A stretch of 64,000 nt of DNA from Platycnemis pennipes (GCA_933228895.1 OW121857.1:76193672-76257671), one strand, 5' to 3'; shown: positions 1 to 14,558, counted from the stretch's first letter. Made by a program: numbers and translations. Notes: generated from the letters alone by a model not told the origin.

Positions 1-289
1 TCCCAACCAATCCCACTCGCTTATTTTAAGCGCTAAGTATTAGGTCATATGCTCCGCAGGTATTCCAAATCTCCGTCGCTTCCATTCAATTCTATCCTCA
101 TTCATGCTTGGCTAAAATTCTCCACGATCATGTTACCACCCCATTCAAAAGGGTATTGACGCATCATTTTTCCGTTGGATTTTTACGGTGGCAGATGACG
201 CTACTTCCGGTCTCATGCACTTTGGATCACCGCACCAGCTAAATAAAAAAAAAACTATGGAATCGAAACGCCGGACTTGGCAAGCAAGC

Positions 290-600
290 ACGGTTGAAAT
301 GTTCGCGTAGCGAGAACCTCGACTTCGCGGACGTCCGCTCGGAAAGACAGCTGTCACTCTCCTGCACGACGAAGCGAGACGAACGTGAACGACCGCGTAC
401 GGTCATGTCAGATTGACGTCATGTGCCTCGTGACCCGATACCATTACTTTTTTCCTCGCGCTCACATAATAGACACCCACCGGTACACCACAGGGTGCTA
501 ATTACACGATCGCGATCGGGATAATACGAGGTATACGGGGAAGATCTCAGCCAGACAAGACCATATAAATAGCCAATTTGCCTCAGTTTTGTCTACCTAC
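290..600 (+). promoter_or_regulatory. CpG-rich block with TATA-like box (possible promoter)
   Basis: The stretch from about 290 to 545 has many CG dinucleotides in otherwise AT-rich DNA. It is followed by TATAAATA at 564-571 and an arthropod-type initiator TCAGTT at 583-588. The gap from TATA to initiator is about 21 bases, shorter than the usual 30 or so, and no convincing coding exon follows. A pyrimidine-rich tract ending in CAG at about 763-765 could be a splice acceptor. Without transcript data this is only a candidate promoter. Confidence 0.2.
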
Positions 601-3585
601 GCAAGCATGAATTATGCAGGGCCGCCAGCTTAAAAAAAATGTTCATCCGGTGTAAAAAGCATTGTCGCTTGATGCAATTTAGGGGTTATTTTTCATGAGA
701 ATTTAATTTACTATTATTTTATTTACGAGTACGTTTTTATTTCGATCAATTTCTTTGCTTTACAGGATTGGCCTTGGCCGTAAAAGACAAGAAATCCCCG
801 ATAGGGCAACAGCCATCAAGGAGGGCAATGAAATGTGGTGGGTGTGTGGGAGGGGAGCCGATGAGGGTGCAAAGGGAGGGTAGTTTTTATCAACCCCTCT
901 TAATGACGCAATGCTTGATCACATGCGAGCAATGGCGGGGACGCTATCTCTAGCTGATTTAAACCCTCTGGAGATTTCTGCCGAACCAAATGAACTGCGT
1001 TTTAGCGCGTCACGCATCAAAGGTGACCGTAAAAGCCAACTTTAACTCCCAAGGCAACTGAATCGAGATGCATTTACGCTTGAAACAGCGGCGATTGGCT
1101 TTCGCGATGATGACGGCATTTTGCACTCCCGCTGGGCCAGATCACGGTCATTTCGATCGTAGTGCAAAGTGGGAAGTTGGATGGAAAAAAAACTAGTTCA
1201 GTATGCGCCAAAATGCTATTTCACTGTAGCGGAGGAGGAGAGTTGCGATTTTTCAACATTGATACCAATATGTGAATTAATGTAACGTAAATTCCTATAA
1301 TGGTTTAAACAACGTTCGGCTGCGATGTGTATTTTAAGTACCGATTGATCATTGTGTTACAGATAGCCGCCCCTACTAACTATTGGTCTATTTTATGAAA
1401 ATTTGATGGAAAAATAAAAAGCTGCTCCTCGAATGTAAGAATTCGCATAGGCGTTATCAGAGACCACACCAAATAGAAACTTATTTTTAGGAATAACTTC
1501 CGAATTATTGAAGTGCAACTCTATTTAAATATCAAATACAAAGAAGAATGAGCATTTCATATATTTTTGTTGGGTACAAGTTATAAACACATTTTAAAAC
1601 GGTTAAATTATAAGTAGAATTTAGATTCGTAGTATATTTCCCAAAGGCATGACAAAATCAAGTGGTCCTCATTTCAAAAACCCAGAAAAATATAGCTATA
1701 ATTACTAACTAAAGTAATAGTGAAATGATAAAGATATGTTAAAATCTAGGGGTATTTATATGAATTAAACGCTACAAAAATAAAGAATAAGTGTATAGAG
1801 ATAAAATGGAAACATTACAGCAGAAAATAATTAATTGTCACGCATTATATTTGGTCAATTTCTTAACACAACTTATAAAATGCATTTAATCATTATTTGA
1901 TATCAATTACATTCTTTTGCATTATTGGACAAATGTTCTGCTTTTTTACTACCAGCTTGAAGTTTATTTATTTTTTAATTTTCAAATGCAATAAACTACA
2001 GCTAGTGATTTAACGTTATGATACTGTTTAGGAGCGTATAAAAAATCAAAAGATGGAGAAAGAAACAAGGAGGAAGTAATTGGAGTAGTTGATTAGGGAG
2101 GCGGCCAAAAATAAAGCTCACTTCTTCCACTTAGAATTGGTGTATTTCTAAGGTGCAGCGGACTCATATACTGCTAAATAGGGAATACTGATAGGGATAG
2201 CAAAGGGGAAAAAAATATCGAAAGTAATAAAAAGATAAAGACATACTAGTTTAGGAATGTTACTCCAATTTCGATTCCAAACTTGTTGAGCTAATTCATA
2301 CAAGGCAAAATAGAACAAAAGCTAGGAATGGCTGGAATGTTTGGTGGCATAAAGAATGGGAGAGGCTACAGAAATATTAAAGTGATGCCTAGGATGGAGT
2401 GCAATAGAAGACATTCCAATAAAATTTGTATGAAAACAGTTCCACCGATAATGATTTATCAATTTTGCTTGATTTTATAACATCTCATGTTGTTAGACTT
2501 ATGATGGATTCTACTTTTTGACACATACAACCGCTACCTATCTTCCACAGACTGAATTGATCAATTCTCCCTTGCTACGCTCCGGTACTTGCACGCGAGG
2601 CGAGACAAAAGAAACGGTCCGATTGCGTGCACTTTTAAGCGTGGATGACCGATCCGAGGGGCACTCGCAATTTCCAAAAAAAGAAAAAGTATATTCCCGA
2701 GGTAGAAATTTTTTACTTACGTTCCGAAAATAATTGAGATTTCACTCTTAATTAGCAACCCGCGCACTTTTTTCCCGAGGTCAACTCATGCGATCGATTA
2801 AAATTACTTCGCCACTTGCTTCACTTCGACCATTACGACCTCTTCTCACGGTTCTCCAAAAGTACTTCCGTCATTACGAGGTGAGTCAGTGTGCTCTGAC
2901 GCGAACGTTAAAAACTCGAAATGGGACGGGGGAGGAGTGGATAGAGGGCCTTGACGTTCAATTGCCCAAAATGCAGACACCCTCACAATCACGCGAGTGA
3001 AAGCCGGTTTCTCGTTTTAATGGCACTTCAAGCGAATAAAACGCCCAGAATATCGACTGCTTGATCGGAATTATAAGCCCTGAAGACTCCAATTTCAAAT
3101 TCAAGCTTCCCAATCCGTCCTTAGCACCGTCTCAAATGGTATCTATTGCGACAGATAGTAATCGAAGAGAGATAGAGCATCATCACACAATACACACTCT
3201 CAGATCGAAAGATTGACAAACTTTCTCTCATAAAATTAATAATAACCAGTCAACTATCCTTACTTAGGCAGGACGCAGCTCTCCACTCGGTTTATAAACC
3301 TGGCAATCATTCTATACTAAAATGATATAAAATTTACTTTGTATGGTGCACTAGAGAATTATTGGGTACGACCTTTACGTTCTTTACATAGTAACATCAC
3401 CAGGCAACACTGACCAACATTCTATATCAGCATCATTGAAACTGACTTTGGAAATTTGTGGAAATTTTGAAATTGAATTGAAATTTGTGGAAAAGTGCAA
3501 TAACGTTTTTATCACGTCATTAGCATAATTTCTCTCTTTCACATTCTTGCCTACTTTCCCTATATATATTATTCAAAGCCTTCGC
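600..3585. other. unique non-coding DNA, nothing recognised
   Basis: Mostly AT-rich. Between about 2510 and 3060 the base composition is more even and two open frames of about 70 codons occur, but neither resembles a known protein and both look like chance. The 61-codon frame at 768-953 follows an acceptor-like tract but has no recognisable domain. Confidence 0.5.
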
Positions 3586-3589
3586 TTGC

Positions 3590-4010
3590 CATTCTATCCG
3601 TTCACTTAGTCCTCGACGATTGTCTTTGTCAGGCCATTAGGTACCATGATCAGGTCGATTTTTTTTAAGGCTTTAGGAAGACTTCTATTTTCTCCCACTC
3701 ATCTTAAAGCTTCCTCGTTAGTCGCTCGTTCGATCCATTTTGTCTTCATCATAATATTGTCGCACTACATATTGAACGCTTCCAGCCTCGACTTTTCAAC
3801 ATATATCATCATCTATGCCTCACTTTATAGAGAGGCATACTCCAGATATATTTTCTAATAAATCGTTTCCTTACTTCCATGCTTGTTTTTCCAGCTGAAA
3901 TCGATCCTTCTTTTGGAAGAATGCACTTATTGCACGGCTGATTCTACAGACTGTTTTAGTCTTCCTCCAACTTGTTATTCATTCGGTCATTTATTTTTCA
4001 GCATATTCAA
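3590..4010 (-). mobile_element. LINE family B, 3'-terminal fragment
   Basis: On the minus strand this matches the 3' end of a non-LTR retrotransposon also present at 14.3, 19.9 and 38.5 kb. Shared landmarks read on the plus strand are CGACGATTGTCTT followed by CAGGCCAT, and further on a GATCCATTTT block and a CTTCTTTTGG block in the same order as at 38.6-38.95 kb. The matching coding part is the region downstream of the reverse transcriptase, with a pattern like DEV-W-R-NEEVLRR-VGE. Stops and frame breaks are frequent, so this is an old dead copy. The clade (RTE, Jockey or CR1-like) cannot be assigned from the fragment. Confidence 0.6.
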
Positions 4011-4071
4011 TACAATACCATATCATACAATACCATATTCATCATCTGTTACATATGTACCGCTTTGCCTT

Positions 4072-4130
4072 TCCCCGCCACAAACCATTGCAATGGTTCG
4101 CAAGGTGACAACTTTACATGTGGATGAATT
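4072..4130 (-). repeat. short interspersed repeat, minus copy
   Basis: A diverged copy of the short repeat described at 15623-15711. Read on the minus strand it has CACCTTGCGAACCATTGCAA and then TGGTTTGTGGCGGGG. Confidence 0.5.
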
Positions 4131-4139
4131 ATAACTATG

Positions 4140-7100
4140 CACAAGATAATGAAAAAGGTATCTAGATAAGATTTTTATCACAATCAGAAAGGTATCGAAT
4201 ATTTTTTTGCGTTATTTTTATTCATCCCTCTTTCCCAGGCAATCAATGCATCATTTACTATAGTAAACATGAAATCCACAAACTTTTCCCCCAGAAACTT
4301 TCAAGAAGGTCCATTGCAATACAATATGTGGCATAATAAGCTGTTTATAATTCGATAACTCTATTTCTCAATTTCAGTCAAGATAAATTTAAAATGTAGC
4401 TAGAAGAAAAATCTATGGACACAAAGTACATATAAACATCTCAGGAGACATAATTATTAGATTGATTGGATTTCAATACAAGCGAAAATTTTTCCAATTT
4501 GACCATCAGAACATGATAAAACGTATCACACAACATTTACTATTCTATTGCAATCTTTGGACAAGAAATAACGCATGTGGTAGCTCAAATATCTGTCCCT
4601 AGTTCTTAATAATAAGTCTCTTTCCCCAGAAGCAGGATATAACTGACTCAGTATCGGTTATTCCTCATATTCTACCAGAGCTTTGTGATCAAAGCTAATC
4701 TTAATGATAAACTTAGGGTTTCCGAACATTTAGACTGAAAATGAGGCCAGCAGATTAAACGTTAGTCATCTGTCAAATTCATTCTCGACGCTCCAACGGC
4801 TTAGATCTTCGTTTTTTAGCAGGAAAGAAGTTACTGTGAGTGCACTGATATCTACAAGCAACAAAATGAATTCACAGAAATAAATACAGTCGACGGCGTA
4901 AGCAAAGTGCTGGTATTATCAATCAAAGGGCCGAATAAATAACTATATTTTATCCATTTACTTAAGAAGGAATTGGAAAAAGGAAATTGACCAACTATCG
5001 CATTTGCCATGATAAATATGGAAAGATACATCCACTTACGCCGAGTGAAAGCCAAAATTAAAATTAAAATGCCAGAGGAAAGGCCACTTATAATACTTTT
5101 GTAATATTTGTTAATAAAGCAGAGTTAAGTCAACATACATTTGGTATTACCTTATTTATCGATAATCTGATCACTAAAGATATTATTGCGTATTGAAATC
5201 CGTTTACTATTTTTATTGGCTCATAGTTTTTTCTATTACTAAAATATAGTGAAGTCCATTTTTAAAAAATCGTTCAATATGTGAGAGTTCCGGTAATTAT
5301 TACGCTTTATGCTTACATTCTCTGCGGATAAATGAAATAAATGGAATGTTTCGTTATGATTAATTTGAAATTATAACTGAAACTTCTTTTTTTAATTCTA
5401 GATACGAGTTAACTCTCAATCTGACGTAAAGCACAGGTCTAAGCGTTTCAAACTTTAAATAGGAGTAAAATACTCGTAGCTTACTGCCGTTTTATTCCTC
5501 GACTTATGATAAGAGAAACATTATGCAAATTAAATAGTAATCTTTCATAGTAGGCAATAACAGGCTTCTCCATCCTGCATGGTCTTACCAAGTACAATAT
5601 ACCCGAAATATTTAAATATCCGAAATAAAGTAATTCCTTTTCCTAATCGGAAATGGTAGTCCATGACGTAAGAATTGACGGGAAAGAATAAGAAATATAT
5701 ATTTGACACATGAGTTTAGAAAAAGCTCGAGGATAAAATGTTTTTTTTAACTTCAAAGGCAATACATATGTACCAACCTTCATTATATACCTGATGTTTG
5801 CATAAAGTCAAACGTTTCGACTTAAACGAAGCATATCTCTGATACATCCCAGAGGGATCGCTATGTTCCAACAATAGTTAGGATCGGGAGAAGCAAATTG
5901 GCTGAATATCGAATGGATTTTTTCTTTATTCTTCCCACTGACCCAGCTAACTTTCCCAGCTCTGCAAAGCACTACGAGCTCTCCTGCCCTAAATCATTTC
6001 GCTCGTGGCTCATTTTTCCTTTTTACGTCTCCTCTGGGAAGCGCATGAGATTTTAACCCAACGAGCACTGTTATAATGTGCAAGGACAGGATATTTTTGG
6101 AGCGCATGCCTAATTTGACGCGAAAATAAAAAAAAATCAAAACGAGTCGTTCTATTAGCCCCATTCAGGAACCGGCTGGTAAGCTGTTCGCTCCAGAAAT
6201 CGACCCAAAACGTGACAATAAACTCGACGCAAACAGCATGAATAACTTAAGAGCAACCGGCAACTGATTCAGCTCCGAAGCGTGGAGGGATAGCGCAGAC
6301 CGCTTTGATGGGTGCAGGACGAAGGGCACAGTGAGAGGAGATATGTACAGAGGGTTGAAAAGGAAAGAAAAAAGTGCAAAAGGGTCGAGGGAGGAAACAT
6401 TTTCAGCGAGGGCATATGAGGGGAAAATCGGCGGTGTGGATGTGAAAAGTGAGAAAGATATTTTTTTCAACGGGGGCCAAATAGGCCATATAATGCACGA
6501 CCCTTAGCTCTCTCATAATCTGGTACCCTATCATCTCTGGAGCATGAAAAAACTGTATGGAGGATAAAATTAATAGGTCAATTGATGCGCACTCTTCGAT
6601 GTTAATCTCACGGTGGAATGAATCAAAATATGAGTAAGAGAAACAAGAGTAAATTTTTGGAAATGTCTTGCATCCGTATAGCAAGAACAAAAACACAAGT
6701 TGAAACTTCATACTATATTTTAAACCAACTGATAATAGTTCAGAATATGAAACAGTGACACACCCATGGCCGGTCAAATAAAAATAATGTGTGGATTTTT
6801 AACTAGCTAGTTTTCTTTCCTGCAATATAAGCCTTTGGAATGTGAAAAATTTCGGGATAGAATAAATATGTGAGAGTACAACCTATTTATTCATCGCACA
6901 TTAAATCTTCCGCTAATAGGAGAAACTGATTCATTCAAATCTTGATTTGGGAGTCAGAAAAATTTTCACATATCTTTCTTGACTTATTCGTTTTGCAGAT
7001 GGTTCGTAGGCATCCTTTTTTCCAAAACTACCAGTAGCCACATTGGCACGTCGCCAATGAAAAAAATCCACTGCTATCGGAAGTCGAACCCGGACCATTG

Positions 7101-9150
7101 GGAAGCGAACCGAGTACATTTTTCACCAAAACATTCCATGACATTTCATGGGCATTCAATGGGCTAATATTATTTATGATATCATATTGTAATGAATTCA
7201 GCAGAGGAAAACTTGAAATTTGACGACATTAAATTTAAATTTTAAAAGCATTGAAATAACATTTCCGTATGCTAATAATGATAAAAGATATGCTAATGTT
7301 AACATAATACTATACTTGCTATTTTTTCATTACAAGAAGATAGGCTATGCTAACAGGAAATGGCAAGGAAAGATAATGAAACTGCATCATTGTCGGCAGT
7401 TATTAAAATCCATACGTCTAGTACAGTTTAGAATGTGACGAATTCTCAGTCCAGGTAATTGAGCTAAGCCAAGGCATGGCAACCAGTTCAGTAAGCTTTG
7501 ATAGAGAGCCGAAACAAAGCTTTATATTTCAGTACACTGAGGAGTGTGAATTTTCTCCACCATGGCTCTATTTTTCTGCGGCTTAAGAATTGAAGGGAAT
7601 CGCGGTTTCAACCTCCGAATACATTTCGGAAAAAATATGCACGCCACAGTTAGTAATGCATCTCACAGAAAGGCCGCGACCAATACCATTCCACCCCCTA
7701 ATTGACCGTAAACCATGATCACTTAGTGATTGGCTCGGTAATCGCGTTCAATTCATCCGCTATCTGATTTTGGAAATTACCACCGTCGCAATAACGGATT
7801 TAATCAGTAGATGCAATTATGTACTAATCTACAGCACTGCGATATTTTCTAAACATGTTTTTGAAATTTAATTTTAATATGACACTCTACAAAATACTCA
7901 TCCATTTTTTTAAATCGCCACGAAAAAATATCAAGAATCAAATATTCAATAGTTCAAAATTAGGAAGTTTATAAAATAAATAAGTTTAAAAGTAGTATAA
8001 TTAGCAATATAAGTAGGTTCAAATAAAGTTCATAATTTCATAAAAAGTTCATCAATGGAAGTTCAGAAGTTAAAGCATGCTTATAGAGAGAGATGTGGTT
8101 ACATCTGTTGGTGAGATTTTCCTTAAAGGGATAATTTTGACATGGTAACTTCGTCATAGCTTACTCATTTGGTTTTCTTTTCTAGGTTTATTTATTATTT
8201 TGCAAAACCTCCAAATTATTGCTCCTTTTTACAAAACCTCGACTTGAAACTTTACGCTGAAATAGAGAAGCAATGGCATTCTATACGCTAAAGTGCAATG
8301 ATTGAGATGTGTAATTCAGTGTCAATTTGGAGCAAGTAGTGGACAATAAGCTGATGATTATTATCTTCACATATTTGCACTATTTTATCATCTACACTTT
8401 GACCTATATTGTTCTATTATACCGACACCTATAACGAGTAATAGCTAATGTAAATCATCAAGTGACAAGCATCGATATTTACGGTCGCGTTTTAAAATTA
8501 GTCGCATTAGTTTTTATACTCCTTTCCTATTGGTTTATGCAGTAAATAAATCCAAATTCAGAAAAGTTTAATATAAAAGGTTTCTTTTGTTATCAAAGCC
8601 ATTGCCAAAGCCAAAGCCATTAATACCTTGGCAGCAACCAATAGCACTCTGATAGCTAATCATTGCAGCTTTTAGAAATTACCTGCTAATGTAAATCAGT
8701 TGCTTTCTATGTAAAATAGTTCGGTTTACGGACAGTAAAAAGAATTCCTCCAATATCTCATTTCCAGATACATGTTCCATGGGATAGTATATTTTTTTTT
8801 ACTTGTTACATGGGTAATCATTTAGAGGATGCATCTACATGTTTACGCACTTTTAAAAGTATGTTTGATAGTTAAGGAAAATTTTGAACACATCAAAAAT
8901 CATGTCATCAGTAAGTAGCTTGCCTATAACTACCTATAAAATGTATTAGACGCGTCCAAAAGCTACATCAAGAAAACGAGCTTAATTCGGTTAATTTATT
9001 TGCTGTATGCCATTCCTTCCCTGATACGTAACACTTTTGACCTTACAAGTCATACCTCACGGCTGGAGGAGTTCCTCGTTTCTTTCCACTACACAGAGCC
9101 GGTAACCACGATTACAGGGGTTTGAATATAGGAACAATATTTGCATATCG
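4140..9150. other. AT-rich DNA without recognisable genes
   Basis: No coding region, long repeat or RNA gene was recognised. On the minus strand near 7079-7098 there is a B-box-like CCGGGTTCGACTTCC that could be the remnant of a tRNA-derived SINE, but no matching A box was found. Open frames here (for example 6403-6777 minus, 124 codons) show no family motifs. Confidence 0.5.
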
Positions 9151-9219
9151 GATTAATTTACTGGGTCATTATTGACAACTTGATTCCATCCTCCGTCCTG
9201 TGGGATGGCAGCCATCGTT

Positions 9220-9480
9220 CTGTTATACCGACGTGGGGAGATGGAAGAGAAAAAGAGAGAGAAGAAAGGGATGAAGAGAGGAGGAAAGAGAGAAGGGTGA
9301 GGTCCGATGAAGGGTGAGAGGGCGGACGGAGGAAGGTTAGAGACCATAGTACCACCCAACGATTGTGTGGAGCGGGGAGGTTTTTTGGGAACGGAAGATT
9401 TGCTGCGAATATATTTGCCCTCCCATATTGATTGGGTCGGAGAGGGCAGGAGGAGAGGCCGAAAGTGGGATAGGAACAGG
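9220..9480 (+). repeat. purine-rich tract
   Basis: About 250 bases dominated by A and G on the plus strand, including runs of GAGA and GGA. Overlapping open frames on both strands are a product of the simple composition. Confidence 0.6.
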
Positions 9481-9499
9481 CAATGGACATTCAATTGTT

Positions 9500-11690
9500 C
9501 CCTGCTGAGCTGTAAACTTTGGGGAAAACCGTTTGCAAGTCAAAACGCCGTGTATATGTATATACATGCCCGTATGTATACTCACAGGGGAGAGAAGAAT
9601 AACAGTTTTCACCCGTATTGTATCCGTTTTTCATCCATAACTTTTTTCCCTTATTCCATGAAGGCACTCACATATTGAATCGTTTCTATACTTTCAAAGC
9701 TATCGTCGGTACTGCCTTTTTCTACTTTGATAGCCATTATTTCAGTACAATTTTTATATCGGCGAAATTTAGCTCGTAAAACTGTGAAACAACGACATTG
9801 CCACATATTCTGTGCAAATCAAACTGAGGAAATCAAAAATAATGTGTATGATTGACCATTCAATCATCGGTATGTAGTCTGTCAATAAATATTTCACGTC
9901 ACCTGGAACGAAAACTTATGAATGATTAAACAACTAAGCTCAATAGCTTCGTATCGTAAAATAAAAACTGAAAATACAGTGATCACACAACTACGTCTCA
10001 AACGAGGGTTTTAACAATTCAATTTGGACACTTTATAAGATAAATTCATTCAATCCTCCCAATAATTACTAGGCAGTACAAAGGTTTCATTGTCTCAAAA
10101 ATGTCCTCAGCATAAATTATCCTACATTAAATCTGCATCATATAACGCATTGGAGAGTCCTATTTTAGTGAAACTCCACAGTATTAATTTTGGAATCTAG
10201 ACATTCCCTCAAAAACCTAAAATATCCTATTTCTGTTTATTTTTTATCTATGTATTTATCGCTAAGGTTAATCTGGCAAGGGATTCACTATATTTAAAAA
10301 GGAAAAATTCAATAAATAAATTAATGTTGTGCAAATTGACTTGTGCGAAATTTGAGCATTATATCCTAAAAATAATACGCAAAGATTGCGAACTAGCCGC
10401 GAATGCCTCAGCGGAATCACGCGCTGAAAGAGCACAATAGATGAATTTCCACAAGGAAAAAATCCCGGTCGAGATGGATGATTTTTCAAGATCAAGAGGG
10501 AGTTTATTTTCAAGAGTGAAACTGTACATAGGTGAGAAATAAGAAGGTGCATAATGCATATATAATATTATGTATCCATGCGTATATAAATATGCGCCCT
10601 CTTAACCATTGCCTCACAACATTCACTATTGAAAATAACCAAAGAGAGGTCGAAACCAGTTGAGAATATGTGTAAAACAACCACATTTATTTCTGTGATA
10701 TTATCACAATTTGGCACATTAATAAATATGAATATATAAGACTGTCTTGGTATGCCTTTGAGTCCATTAATTAATTCAGTGAATTTCTATTCATAAAATA
10801 TACATTTTTATCAACGAGAACAACTTAGTTTAGAGAAGGATGGAATAGAAAACTGCGTCACACCAATCTTAGAACGAAGAAAAGTAATGCTTTTGATGAA
10901 AGGCTTTGCAGCAATGCAATTGAACCTGACAAATTACGTTTGCATGAAATTTCATGACAATGAACAGTAAAAACGCTTTGGGCATGTATATGCCTTTCAA
11001 CTAAAAATAACACTTGTAAATAAGGCAACAAATGCTAATTTCTTTTCTCAAGTGTAAAATAAAGAAGCACTGAACCATTATAAGTAAACTTTGAAACACA
11101 GTGGTTAAATTTATGAATGCAAAAAGGTGAAGCTGAAATTTCATTGTTGCCTTGGATTCGTAGAAAATTAAAAAAAATAAAACATGTGCGTAAGACTCGC
11201 TAATGCCAAAGAACTGAAGTCGTTCGTGAAATCAACAATACGCCAACTGTTATTTACGTGAATATATGAATCAAAGAACTGCTTTATTATTCAGAAAACT
11301 TTCACAACCTAAATAGCAATCACTGCTGTGACAATATTATGTGCATTAAAGAGTAAGGACAGCTCTAGTTCCAAGAGTAGTTTCACTTCATTTATAAAAA
11401 TCCTTCGACGAGTTGCTAATGCTTGCTACTTTCATTGCTAATTTGTTGCTAATGGCACAAAAATAGTATCATTATGAAAGCTTTAGGTGGTATAATTTAT
11501 TTAAAAATCATATAAAGTGAAATTAATGCAAATCCTTTTATTGCTTGTCAGGTCATCAATTTTTTTAATTAATTGGTATCGATTAAAATCACTCAATTGG
11601 AATCAATCATTCAGGATAAAATTTTTTTGGACTGTAGTAAAGCCAGTTCTTCAGCAAGTACTATATTAGGATATTGAGAAACAATTGATA
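9500..11690. other. AT-rich DNA, nothing recognised
   Basis: No family motif, RNA gene or long repeat was seen. Short tracts such as TATATGTATATACATG near 9551 are simple-sequence-like. Confidence 0.5.
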
Positions 11691-11939
11691 TAATATTAAA
11701 AGCAGGAGTTGGAATGAAATTCAAATACCATGTGTGTGCAATGATTTCTGCTTCGATGTGAATATATTTCAGAATTGGAATAACCTCTCAAGAACGATGT
11801 AATGCAAAGTCTGCTCGAATAAACCGACGCGAGAAACAAGGGCGAAACTGTAACTGCGGAAACGGCGGCCTGAAAACGTTTTCCGAGTGGCAATAGAGAA
11901 AGTTTCTCGGGGAGAAGGAGCAAAAAATACGTGCGGCAC

Positions 11940-12700
11940 TTTCCAGTGAGCTGTTCTTGGGCACGGGAACATAGTAAGGCAGGATGCGGGACTTGGACCG
12001 AAGAACCCAGCGCTCGCTGTAGAAAACGCTTCTTTTCATCGGCCATATATTCTGCCCCACCTTCTCCTAAACCCTGGACCTCTCCACCCGTAGGAAACAA
12101 CCTCCTGTCGCCCGTGTGTTCATCCCCACCCGCACCACCTCATCCAGCCCCCATTCCCCGATATCCACCAGCAACTTAAACCCCCCGTCAGACATTCCGC
12201 ACTGCCCCACCCCCCTCCCACCTTCTCCGATAGGTTCCATTTTTTATTGTTACGACTCGATATTCCGCGTGTATTCCGAGGAATTGGGGAGGAAAAGCAA
12301 TGAGTTCGGGAACGGAGGGAGGGAGGAGATGGAGAATCGCTGGGAGATAGGGGGAGAGGAGCGGAGAAGAAGGGTTTGGTTGGTGCACCAGGGTAAGGGA
12401 AAAGACCCCAGGGCACTTAAAGGGTTAGGAGGGAGGAGGAGAGGTACAACACAGAGTGGGAGGGATGTTCCTGGCTTATTTTTTACCCCTCCGGCGTGCG
12501 GAAAAGTAGTACTTCTGGAGGCGGATCTTCCTGAAAAGCGACGGGGGAATCGTTCTTCCCAGGGAGACTGGGGGTGGGTTTTGAAGGGTTGGAGATATGG
12601 GATGGTAGGCAAATTTTTGGAGGTTTCCGAAGGAGATTAGAAAGAGGACAACGAGGATAGAGAGGGGTGGTAGCATAGATATTTGACGAATGGCGAGGCG
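11940..12700. other. GC-rich block: pyrimidine tract then purine tract
   Basis: On the plus strand about 12040-12235 is rich in C and T (many CCC and CCACC runs), and about 12270-12660 is rich in G and A. The composition produces long overlapping open frames on both strands (up to 174 codons at 12116-12640) made of low-complexity Pro, Ser, Gly and Arg. None has a recognisable domain. Similar blocks occur at 42.7-44.0, 48.3-48.9 and 60.1 kb. Confidence 0.5.
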
Positions 12701-13171
12701 GGCGGACTTACCACCAATACGATGGCATGCGGGTCTTTGGGGGCATAAATAAATATGTAATGTACACATGGCACTTTGAATGCTTTTTGTGCTCATGTGC
12801 GTCATCGTTTCGCGCTCCAGGCTTTTAAGTACGCAATGCGGAATTCACGCTCCCTCGGCCCTGGCACGGACTCCCAATTCACATCGCCCTATGGGGAAAA
12901 AACAGTGTACTGCAGTGGGTTGCGCCAGCGAGAGGCATAATGCCACGGCGAAAAATGTCCTACTACTGAGATATGCATTTGCGCATAAAATTCCACGACA
13001 TTCTGATATAATACCATACCGGACTGCTTATATATCTTCAAGTTTTACAGTATTTCACTATGGGGCTTGAAATTTCAATGATACATTAAAGGTAATTGTA
13101 CATAATGGCCATATTCATTCTTCAACAATAAAAACATTACACAACCCTTCAATTGTGAACCAACGGTGGAA

Positions 13172-13296
13172 GTGCAAAATAGTGACAGAGAAAATGACAA
13201 CGTATATTCTACTAGTGGAATATACGTTGTAATTTTCTCTGTCATTATGGATTTCCACATTGTGAAGCCTGAATCCTTCGAACGTGCAAAATAGTG
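13172..13296 (+). mobile_element. minimal palindromic Penelope-like insertion
   Basis: A 99-bp insert (13185-13283) sits between two exact 13-bp direct repeats GTGCAAAATAGTG at 13172-13184 and 13284-13296. The insert begins with an inverted repeat (about 13185-13209 against 13219-13243) around the spacer TACTAGTG. A single-copy tail of about 40 bases follows, starting ATTATGGATTTCCAC. That tail start matches the tail of the insertion at 14559-14787. No hammerhead core remains. I place it in the same group from the shared tail and target-duplication length; it is the smallest member. Confidence 0.65.
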
Positions 13297-13299
13297 TTA

Positions 13300-14305
13300 G
13301 AAAATGTAGCGTAGGGAATCTGATATGGCACATCGCTCGTCAGTACGAATTTCTGACAAACGCCTACTCTTCCGTCAGGATTAGTCCTCTCTAACTATTC
13401 AAATTTTGTTATTTTCTTACGCCAGATAACCGTTGCCCAAAGCAACTTCGATTTTTTTTAGATCTAGATGTACATAAAACATTTTGAATAAAAATACGCT
13501 CCCTATTTTCACTCCAGCGTATTTTAACTTCATTGGCTAATAATGACCAAAATTCTTTAACGTGTCAAAGCCACTATATTTCAAGAGTCATAAAGTACCA
13601 ATTTAAATGAACAAAGTACAGAACAGACAACCCAATTAGTCGGGTAGAAAACATTAAACCACCAAAAAATGATTTAAATCAATGAGTGAATTAATTACTT
13701 GACGTGTGTCAATTAATTAAATAACATGATGAAAATGCATGGCTTCGGTTTTAATATGTTCATAGAAAATATTGCTCGATATCTTTTCAACGGAAATAAA
13801 ATAGAGAAAATATTAACATTAACTGAAAATGGGTGAAACTTGAATGAATGAGAGATACCTATTTTCTCGTCAAGCAGCTATTTTTTAAATAGATGAAAAT
13901 TGGAGCAAGTTAAAACTAATATGTAAACTTCCAGTAGTTAAATCAAGAGCTTAATTAATACTCAATGAAGCTTAACGTCAATAAATTACCGATTATATTG
14001 CCATTCCTTCTGCCAAGGCTGCAAAGTTTAATCCATGACAAATATCTCCGAGAATATAACTACCTTGGACAAAAGAATACCCCAAATTTAATATGAAAAC
14101 TATCAAAGAAATACCCATTCCGCAGAAAGGGAATACTAAATGAAATATTCTCTTACGGAAAATAAAATCCGCTCAGCATGAAAAAAAAACTGATATCTAA
14201 AGGCCAATGATTACAGAAGAACCCTATTGCAAAATTCCTATAGGTAGTATATTTCTATATGAGTACGCTACCGCAGATTAGTGGGAGAAAAGATAAGTCT
14301 ACTGA
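13300..14305. other. AT-rich DNA, nothing recognised
   Basis: No coding region or repeat family recognised. Confidence 0.5.
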
Positions 14306-14558
14306 AAACTAAAAAAAAGATGGGAACACTTAATCGGCCTTCTTGAGACACAGGCTCCTGATGGGGACAATAGTCGAGGGAAAAAAGATCGGGAAGAATG
14401 GAAAAGGCAGGTTTCATATACCTCATACGAGGCAAGGCCTCGTATTAGACATATGAAACAAGTTGGGAAGGATGTAAAAGAGAAAAATTACGTTAATATG
14501 AATAGGTTGGCCGATAAAAGCATCGAGTTGAGAGCTGCGTCAAAGCTATCTTAGGATT

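Noticed and set aside
564..953. Promoter plus spliced small gene (TATA at 564, acceptor near 764, 61-codon frame)
   Set aside because: TATA-initiator spacing is wrong and the frame has no recognisable product; kept only as a weak promoter candidate.
12116..12640. 174-codon frame and overlapping minus frames of up to 120 codons
   Set aside because: Low-complexity product of the purine/pyrimidine-skewed block; open on both strands at once.
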